DNA of 64,000 bases from Treponema sp. (GTDB lineage Bacteria > Spirochaetota > Spirochaetia > Treponematales > Treponemataceae), in NCBI GenBank assembly GCA_024690865.1, contig JAILON010000089.1, forward strand, positions 1 to 64,000. The letters are read 5' to 3'. A model generated the notes under the pieces. That model was not told the origin of the DNA and did not search any database. It was given only the letters and a program-made list of their open reading frames with translations. Within the stretch, counting starts at the first letter, position 1. Each line of letters opens with the position of its first letter. Shown piece after piece: positions 58,305-64,000 of this stretch. A program made the position numbers and the translations under genes.

Positions 58305-59171
58305 TTAGGCCGGGGGCTTTTCAAGAAATGCCTGAAGTTTTGGAAGGGCTTCTGTCGCGACCCTCCTGCCCTCGTCGTAGACGCGCTGTAGTTCATCGGG
58401 ATTCTTTTCCGTCCTGCTGATTCCCAACGGCTTTTCGGGACAGATGACGAAGACTTCTCCTCGGTCGACCTTTGCAAAGACATCCTCTGTCTCTTCGTTG
58501 TAAACAAGCGGGCGTTTCCTCATCGCCTCTACAGCCATCGGGTATTTGCGGAGTGAGATTCTTACCAGCCACATGAGGCTTGTCGGTTTTTTATGGAACT
58601 CTCTTGGTTGCGTCAGAATGACGACGTTTCGGTTGTATCCGAGTCCTTCAAAAAAACGGAGTGGAACGGAGTCCGTCATGCCGCCGTCCAGAAGCTCGTA
58701 GCCGTCAACCTTGACGACCCGGCTTGCAATCGGCATGGAGGCACTGGCACGCATCCAGATAAGATCCTGCCCGTCGCAGGTCTCTAGCTTTTTGTAGACT
58801 GGCTTTCCAGTGTTGCAGTCGGAAGCGACGCAGTAGAATTCCATGGGGTTGGTGCGGTATGCCTCAAGGTCAAAGACGTCAAGTTTGTTTGGAAGCGTGT
58901 CGTAGCAAAAGTCCGCTCCATAAAGGTCTCCGGTAAGAATCAGGGAACGGAATGAACAGTATCGCCAGTTGTACGAATATTTTTTGTTGTAGCGGATTGC
59001 CCGTCCTATCTGGTGTGACTTGAAGTTGCATCCGAATGTTGCGCCTGCGGAAACTCCGACTGCCCCGTCGAATTCAATGCTGTTCTCAAGGAAAACATCA
59101 AGTACGCCCGAGGAGAACATGCCTCGCATTGCCCCGCCTTCAAGCACAAGTCCTTTTTTCACGATACTCAC
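58305..59171 (-). CDS. patatin-like phospholipase
   Basis: 288 aa with a GTG start after AAGGAG. EGGAMRGMFSSGV forms the oxyanion hole, GVSAGATFG the Ser nucleophile and DGGMTDSVP the Asp of the Ser-Asp dyad. It would hydrolyse phospholipids or other lipids. No signal peptide is seen, so it is cytoplasmic or exported by another route. Confidence 0.92.
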   Translation of the reverse strand: MSIVKKGLVLEGGAMRGMFSSGVLDVFLENSIEFDGAVGVSAGATFGCNFKSHQIGRAIRYNKKYSYNWRYCSFRSLILTGDLYGADFCYDTLPNKLDVFDLEAYRTNPMEFYCVASDCNTGKPVYKKLETCDGQDLIWMRASASMPIASRVVKVDGYELLDGGMTDSVPLRFFEGLGYNRNVVILTQPREFHKKPTSLMWLVRISLRKYPMAVEAMRKRPLVYNEETEDVFAKVDRGEVFVICPEKPLGISRTEKNPDELQRVYDEGRRVATEALPKLQAFLEKPPA

Positions 59172-59276
59172 CGATACGCTCCTTGCCCCACCAATCCTTG
59201 TCTGTGGTTATTCTTGTATAAAACTGGCCGGATGTCAAGCTTGTCCGCTGGAAAATTCGCACGTTCTCTGTTGCCA

Positions 59277-59305
59277 TTGCATGGAGGTGGCCTGTGTGAT
59301 ATACT
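59277..59305 (+). promoter_or_regulatory. promoter TTGCAT-17-TATACT, 9 nt before ATG
   Basis: The -35 is 59277-59282 and the -10 59300-59305. The ATG at 59315 would lie at about +3. No Shine-Dalgarno is present. Confidence 0.6.
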
Positions 59306-59314
59306 TGAATCGCT

Positions 59315-60049
59315 ATGAGGTATACAGTTGTTGTTTTTGACCTTGGCGAAACCCTCATGGAATACAAGGGAATGCAGCTGAGCTGGGATGGATATTACCA
59401 GAAGGCGTTCGAGTATGTGAATGAAAAGCTTGCCCTTGCGCTTACTCCTGAGCAGATTGCCGGTTCTGTTGAGCTTTTGAAATCATACAACTCGCGGGTG
59501 AAGGCGCGCGAGCAGGAAATCGCAGCAGAGACGATTTTTTCGGATGTCGTGTCACGCTGGGATGTGAAGGAGCTTCCGCTTGGAAAGGTCATCGCGAGTT
59601 TTTTTGAGTCGCTGAAACTGGAGCCGGTGATTTACGAGGATTCAATCCCGACATTGAAACGGATTCGTGAGGCGGGTATAAAGACGGCGGCCATGACGGA
59701 TGTTGCGAGCGCGATGCCTGACGAGTTTCACAAGCAGTATGTCTCCCCGCTGCTTCCCTATTTTGACCTTTATGTCTCTTCCGTCAGCTGTGGCTGGCGA
59801 AAGCCAAACCCTAAAGGGCTTTCCGACATCGCACGCCATTTCAGTGCGGCTCCGACGGAGATGGTGATGATCGGCGACACGCAGCGCGACGTTCAGGCTG
59901 CAAAAAACTTCGGCTGTGCGTCCGTTTTAATCTGCCGGAAGTCGAACGGAACGGACAGCCTGCCCGACTTTGGACAGGATTACACAGTCCGCTCCGCACG
60001 GGAAGTCGGGGAGCTTGTGGCAAGCAGGGCTGACGGCTGGAGTCTGTAG
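59315..60049 (+). CDS. HAD-superfamily phosphatase
   Basis: 244 aa. Motif I VVFDLGETLME, motif II around AAMTDVASA, motif III Lys in RKPNPKGLSD and motif IV MIGDTQRDVQAA are present. The nucleophile Asp lies in FDLGET. A helical cap at ~18-90 makes it a C1-type HAD. The substrate is unknown. Confidence 0.9.
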   Translation: MRYTVVVFDLGETLMEYKGMQLSWDGYYQKAFEYVNEKLALALTPEQIAGSVELLKSYNSRVKAREQEIAAETIFSDVVSRWDVKELPLGKVIASFFESLKLEPVIYEDSIPTLKRIREAGIKTAAMTDVASAMPDEFHKQYVSPLLPYFDLYVSSVSCGWRKPNPKGLSDIARHFSAAPTEMVMIGDTQRDVQAAKNFGCASVLICRKSNGTDSLPDFGQDYTVRSAREVGELVASRADGWSL

Positions 60050-60055
60050 GCTGGC

Positions 60056-60811
60056 CTATGAGGCCAACGAACTGCGAATCTGGGCGAGCATGAAACTGGC
60101 GTATTCCTGCAAATGCTCGCCGGAGTAGTCCGCCTTCCGGTCGGATGCGTATTCGGTCAGCGTGAGCCGCACAAGGGGGCGGTAGGACTCCGGCAGGATG
60201 GCAAGCCCCCATTCGCCGCCTTCCTTCTTTGAGAGGACGGCATCTTCTTTTATGAAGGCCAGGACGCGCAGCAGGTTCAGGACGATGTATGCCGTGTTCG
60301 TCTGTATGTCCTCCTCAGCGTCCGAAACGTCGCAGAGGATGCTGTCAAGGTATGCCTCCCTGCCGACTTCCCCGAACAGTTCGGCTATCTGCGTTCCGTA
60401 GAGGCACTTGCCCTTCCGCCGTATCACTTCGAAATATGCCGCAAGGTCCTTGTTTACGCCATTCATCTTCTGGATGTAGGCCGTGGAATTCGTCCGGTAC
60501 CAGTCCAGGTGCTTGATGGAAAAGTGGAGCTCAAAAGGCGTGGGGTATACGAAGTGCCTGCACACGTCCGACCGAACCATGTCCATCTCGATTCCTTTTT
60601 CGGGAGCTTCTCCGTTCAGCTCTACGACCATGTCCATGAATGCGGTTTTGCTGACATCCGGTACGGTATCCTTCACCACGACGAGCAGGTCGATGTCGCT
60701 CTTCTTTGGATTGAAGCATCCCATCACCGAGGACCCATGCAGATAGATTCCCTCAAGCCTGTCGCCGAGAATTTTTTTGCTCTGCGAAACAAAGCTGTCC
60801 GTCAATTCCAT
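60056..60811 (-). CDS. aminoglycoside-nucleotidyltransferase-like protein (AadA/DUF4111)
   Basis: About 251 aa from the ATG at 60811, which has GGAAAG upstream; ATGs at 60853 and 60862 are alternatives. The nucleotidyltransferase core GIYLHGSSVMGCFNPKKSDIDLLVVV and the C-terminal DUF4111 region (YIVLNLLRVLAFIKED, KEGGEWGLAILPESYRPLV) are clear. Relatives adenylylate streptomycin and spectinomycin, but many have other roles; resistance is not shown. It follows the GNAT gene. Confidence 0.88.
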   Translation of the reverse strand: MELTDSFVSQSKKILGDRLEGIYLHGSSVMGCFNPKKSDIDLLVVVKDTVPDVSKTAFMDMVVELNGEAPEKGIEMDMVRSDVCRHFVYPTPFELHFSIKHLDWYRTNSTAYIQKMNGVNKDLAAYFEVIRRKGKCLYGTQIAELFGEVGREAYLDSILCDVSDAEEDIQTNTAYIVLNLLRVLAFIKEDAVLSKKEGGEWGLAILPESYRPLVRLTLTEYASDRKADYSGEHLQEYASFMLAQIRSSLAS

Positions 60812-60839
60812 ACGCTTTCCATCACCGCCATGATTCTTT

Positions 60840-61319
60840 TCAGTTCTTTTCATAAAACACAAGGTCCATCCGTTCGTTTATGTTCATAACGTTGCCCGTC
60901 CGATGGTAGCCGAGCTTTTCATACAGGTGGCAGTTGCCCTTTTCCTGCAGGATCGTGGCCAGGCTCCAGTTGTCCGGGCCAAAGATTTTTTCAACGGCAT
61001 GGATTGCCGCCTGGGCATATCCCCTGCCGCGAAACTCCTTCATAATCCAAATCGGGGAAATACGCTTTTTGCTTTCGCCCTCTTTGACAACGATGCGGAT
61101 GGCACCGACTTTTTGTCCGTCAGCCATGATAAAATAGTAATGCGTCCATGGCTGCTGGTATCGTGCCATAACTTTGTCCAAGCCTTCGGCTCCGGGGCTT
61201 ATGTCGTAGTCCTGATATTTCTGCAGGAGTTCCGAAAAAGCTTCAACCTGCATTTCCCATAGGGTCTGTATATCTTCGCTTGTTACCGGCTGTAGCTCAA
61301 TCGTGGCTGTCATGTCCAT
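60840..61319 (-). CDS. GNAT-family N-acetyltransferase
   Basis: About 159 aa from the ATG at 61319 (another ATG at 61313). The GNAT core is seen: ISPIWIMKEFRGRGYAQAAIHAVEKIF with the acetyl-CoA loop RGRGYA, and the C-terminal LYEKLGYHRTGNVMNI. Its stop overlaps the longer starts of the nucleotidyltransferase gene. No Shine-Dalgarno precedes either ATG. Confidence 0.88.
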   Translation of the reverse strand: MDMTATIELQPVTSEDIQTLWEMQVEAFSELLQKYQDYDISPGAEGLDKVMARYQQPWTHYYFIMADGQKVGAIRIVVKEGESKKRISPIWIMKEFRGRGYAQAAIHAVEKIFGPDNWSLATILQEKGNCHLYEKLGYHRTGNVMNINERMDLVFYEKN

Positions 61320-61407
61320 TATGCTTGCATTTTTTTGCAGGATAGTCAAGCAAACTGGCTGAAAAGTGCAGGCTGCAAAGTCTTTGGAGGCTTTTGCACT
61401 TGCTTGC

Positions 61408-61436
61408 TTGAGAAAATGAAATGCATCTTGTATAAT
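61408..61436 (+). promoter_or_regulatory. promoter TTGAGA-17-TATAAT, 10 nt before ATG
   Basis: The -35 is 61408-61413 and the -10 61431-61436. The ATG at 61447 would be at about +4. Confidence 0.6.
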
Positions 61437-61446
61437 CAGAGTGACT

Positions 61447-62241
61447 ATGATTCATTTTGACAATCCCACAATACAACTGCTCGCAATGGAGCAGTCGGCG
61501 CACGATTCAAACTGCACGGCAGATGATTTCCTCCTTGCAGAAAACGTCTTCTGTGAGTCGGTTCAAAATCCAAAGGCCCACCGGTATCTGGAGCTGCCGC
61601 TCGTGTGCGACCTTACCTCATACGGGAGCAACGTCGTGGTTTCTGCCCGCAAGGACCTTTTGCCACAGCTACGGGAACTAATAAATTCCCAGCCGATGTA
61701 CAAGTGGTTTGAGACTCCTTTTGTATATAGGTTGAACGACCTGCTTGCAGAATCTGCTTCCCGCGTCTGCTTTATGGCGGAGTATTTCCTTCCTGATGTG
61801 GATAAAATCTTTGAATCCGCAAAGGCCCTGGAGAATGGCATCCCCTATGAGCTTAAGCTGCTTTGCCAGTCTGATTTCGAAAGCCTGTATAGTGGGCTGT
61901 GGGGCAATGCCCTGTGCGAGGCGAGGCGCGAGCTTGACGTTCTGGGCGTTGGCGCGTATGACGGTGGCAGGCTCATTGCCCTTGCAGGCAGCTCCGCCGA
62001 TGCAGAGAATTTCTGGCAGATTGGCGTGGACGTCCTTCCTGAATATCGGCACAAAGGAATCGCCTCTGCCATAACAAACCGCCTTGCCCGAGAGGTTTTT
62101 AATCATGGAAAGATACCCTTTTACTGTGCTGCCTGGTCCAACATCAAATCCGTGCGCAATGCCCTGCGCTCCGGCTTTAAGCCCGGTTGGATGCAGCTTT
62201 CTGCAAAATCGAATGAGTATATAGAAGGAATGCTGCGGTAA
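61447..62241 (+). CDS. GNAT-family acetyltransferase with N-terminal extension
   Basis: 264 aa from the ATG at 61447 (GTG at 61441 is an alternative). The N-terminal ~140 residues have no recognised domain. The C-terminal GNAT core has WQIGVDVLPEYRHKGIASAITNRLAREV with the RHKGIA acetyl-CoA loop and a following WSNIKSVRNALRSGF. The substrate is unknown. Confidence 0.85.
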   Translation: MIHFDNPTIQLLAMEQSAHDSNCTADDFLLAENVFCESVQNPKAHRYLELPLVCDLTSYGSNVVVSARKDLLPQLRELINSQPMYKWFETPFVYRLNDLLAESASRVCFMAEYFLPDVDKIFESAKALENGIPYELKLLCQSDFESLYSGLWGNALCEARRELDVLGVGAYDGGRLIALAGSSADAENFWQIGVDVLPEYRHKGIASAITNRLAREVFNHGKIPFYCAAWSNIKSVRNALRSGFKPGWMQLSAKSNEYIEGMLR

Positions 62242-62301
62242 TGCAGTCCACAGTGGCTGGACGCTTGGAAAAATAAGAATCTTCTTATGTAATTATCCCG
62301 G

Positions 62302-62325
62302 CCTCGCCTTGTTCTATAGGCGAGG
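62302..62325 (+). promoter_or_regulatory. hairpin overlapping the VIT/VWA gene ribosome site
   Basis: CCTCGCC (62302-62308) and GGCGAGG (62319-62325) form a 7-bp stem. The right arm contains the GGCGAGG that serves as Shine-Dalgarno for the ATG at 62332, so the structure could limit translation, or act as a weak terminator of the preceding gene. Confidence 0.45.
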
Positions 62326-62331
62326 TTTGCT

Positions 62332-64000
62332 ATGAATAGGTTCGCTATGCTTTTTTCGTTTCTTGTTCCGTCCATGTTCGCGGCCGGGCAGCTTGTCGCC
62401 CAGACTGCAGTTCCGGCGGCTCCGTCCATATCGATGAAGGTCTCCGGCTCCGACCCGAACAAGGCTAGCCCTGTCCGCCTGAGCACGCTCGGAGCGAACG
62501 TGGAGGTCATGGGCAACATCGCGACGACGACGCTCGACATGACGTTCGTCAACGAGACTGACCGCATTCTTGAGGGGGAATTCGAATTTCCCCTCGGCGA
62601 GGGCGAGTCCGTCACCGGCTATGCGCTCGACATAAACGGCAAGATGCGGCAGGGCGTCGTCGTGGAAAAGGACAAGGGGCGGCAGGTCTTTGAGGCCGTC
62701 GTCCGGCAGGGCATTGACCCCGGGCTTGTTGAGATGACGGCGGGGAACAACTTCAAGGCCCGCGTCTATCCGATTCCCGCAAAGGGAAGCCGCCACGTGC
62801 AGGTGACCTATCAGAGCGAGCTTCGTGAATCCGCTTCTGCCGGGAGGGTATACTCGTTCTCCGCATTGCCGCAGGGCAAGCTGGACTCCTTTGACTTCAA
62901 GATAACCGTTCTGGATACCGCGTCTCCTTCAGCCCCGGCTGGCGACGACTTTGGACTGGGGCCGATCACCTTCGACCAGATGCGGTCGGGCTACAGCGCG
63001 AGCATTTCCAAGAAGGACTTCACGCTGACAAAGCCCGTCAAGTTCGCCATTCCCTCGCAGCTGGACAACGGCAAGGGCAAGGTCTTTACGCAGGACATCG
63101 GCAAGGATACCTTCTTCTATTACTGGCAGCCTTTCCAGACGGAAACCGTCGCCAAGAAACTGCCCAAGAGCCTTGTCGTCTACTATGACATCTCTGACAG
63201 CATGAAACGGCGGGATTCCAATGCGGAATTCAAGCTGCTCGCCGCGTATCTTTCCAAGCTGGACAACCCTAGCGTCACTCTTGTCCCCTTTAGCAACGAA
63301 GTGCATGGGGAAAAGGTCTTCACGGGCAGCGTGGACAAGATTGTGGCAGACATCCAGGCATACGTGAAGCCGCTCGGCTTTGACGGGGCGACGAATCTTG
63401 GCTATGATTTTGCATCCCTCTTCCCCGCCGACGAGGTGCTTGTCATGACGGACGGACTGGGCAACTGGGACGATTCGCTTGCCGCGGGAAAGACTGCGGC
63501 AAAGCGTCCCGTACAACCCCGCGTCTATACGATAAATTCCTCTGCAAGCGCAAACCACGGCTGGCTTGAGAGAACCGCACGGCTGAACGGCGGCCAGTAC
63601 GTCAACCTCTGCGCAAAGGATGAGGGACTGGCCCTCGATATGCTGACGAGCGACCCCCTCCGCCTCATCACGGCTTCCTATGACACGAACGCGGTCAGCG
63701 ATGTATACCCCGTGGACGGCAGCATCGTCAGCGGCGATTTTTCCCTTTCGGGCAAGCTTCGCCGCAAGAGCGCGGACATCACGCTCCAGTTTGGCCACGG
63801 CAATACGGTGGAAAAATCCGTCACGGTTTCCGTCAGCGCGATTGACGGCCTTCGCTCGGACAACGTGGTGTACCAGTGGGCGGTGAAGAAAGTCGCTGCG
63901 CTGGGCACTGACTACGAGGCCAACAAGGACGAGATTCTTGAGACTGCCAAGAAGTACACTGTCGTCACCGAGGGAACGTCGCTCATCGTGCTTGACAGCG
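62332..64000 (+). CDS. exported VIT and VWA domain protein (3' truncated by window)
   Basis: The frame is open from 62332 to the window end (about 556 codons). A signal peptide (FAMLFSFLVPSMFAAG) is followed by a VIT domain (~40-200; VTGYALDINGKMRQGVVVEK) and a VWA domain (~275-430) with MIDAS residues in VVYYDISDSM and VLVMTDGLG. Such proteins are similar to inter-alpha-trypsin-inhibitor-like and marine sortase-target proteins and often bind metal and ligands on the surface. The C-terminus is outside the window. Confidence 0.88.
   Translation, partial: MNRFAMLFSFLVPSMFAAGQLVAQTAVPAAPSISMKVSGSDPNKASPVRLSTLGANVEVMGNIATTTLDMTFVNETDRILEGEFEFPLGEGESVTGYALDINGKMRQGVVVEKDKGRQVFEAVVRQGIDPGLVEMTAGNNFKARVYPIPAKGSRHVQVTYQSELRESASAGRVYSFSALPQGKLDSFDFKITVLDTASPSAPAGDDFGLGPITFDQMRSGYSASISKKDFTLTKPVKFAIPSQLDNGKGKVFTQDIGKDTFFYYWQPFQTETVAKKLPKSLVVYYDISDSMKRRDSNAEFKLLAAYLSKLDNPSVTLVPFSNEVHGEKVFTGSVDKIVADIQAYVKPLGFDGATNLGYDFASLFPADEVLVMTDGLGNWDDSLAAGKTAAKRPVQPRVYTINSSASANHGWLERTARLNGGQYVNLCAKDEGLALDMLTSDPLRLITASYDTNAVSDVYPVDGSIVSGDFSLSGKLRRKSADITLQFGHGNTVEKSVTVSVSAIDGLRSDNVVYQWAVKKVAALGTDYEANKDEILETAKKYTVVTEGTSLIVLDS

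Overview
The window looks like chromosome of a Treponema-type spirochete with fairly high GC. The reasons are: an HPr kinase, HPr and ribosome hibernation factor cluster without PTS enzyme genes; many exported proteins and lipoproteins with relaxed Ala/Ser-Cys lipoboxes; several c-di-GMP proteins; large Sel1/TPR and WD40 periplasmic or outer-membrane proteins; and housekeeping genes (rsmG, holA, mnmA, radA) scattered among them. Assignment to genus is inference; no rRNA is present.

Layout. 1-4.1 kb: end of a 16-residue-repeat protein, a beta-barrel-like exported protein, a zincin-like protein, an exported protein and rsmG. 4.2-10.8 kb: two HD-GYP proteins flanking a GtrA-family membrane pair and a CPA2 antiporter; a 22-bp tandem array lies before the second. 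10.9-14.2 kb: pepF, barnase and barstar in one overlapping minus-strand operon, then a 25-aa holin-like toxin peptide. 14.3-18.1 kb: holA, ptsH, hprK, an esterase and hpf. 18.2-25.5 kb: a GGDEF-EAL protein, a thioesterase, a VTC polyphosphate polymerase with a DUF4956 membrane protein, an OppA-like lipoprotein, trxA and a DTW-domain protein. 25.6-33.2 kb: an unexplained structured transcript, then a minus-strand operon (Sel1 protein, phosphohexomutase, isochorismatase-like, CotH-like) and a purO-type IMP cyclohydrolase. 33.3-41.2 kb: a palindromic operator-like array, a WD40/outer-membrane protein, two lipoproteins, a Phd/RelE pair, mnmA and radA.

41.2-55.4 kb is an accessory island: two XRE regulators, broken genes, two ankyrin-repeat proteins, a DUF4143 ATPase, a NapH-like ferredoxin membrane protein, an AlbA/Schlafen protein with half an antitoxin, a secreted transglutaminase-like protein, and several families of repeated promoter, hairpin and tandem elements. 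A palindrome/hairpin at a fixed 18-19 bp before the -10 box precedes three transcription units in the island, suggesting one regulator controls them. 55.5-64 kb returns to chromosomal-type genes: an NtrC-family regulator, a J-domain protein, an esterase, a patatin, a HAD phosphatase, a nucleotidyltransferase, two GNATs and a VIT/VWA protein running off the edge.

Three cross-cutting observations deserve attention. Ten or so genes have a good -35/-10 promoter whose -10 box ends only 6-10 nt before the start codon, so leaderless or near-leaderless mRNAs seem common. Three unrelated intergenic arrays share an exact 22-bp period. The island carries a probable regulon (Gly-rich protein, transglutaminase-like, ankyrin-HTH, beta-flower) that I cannot match to a known system.
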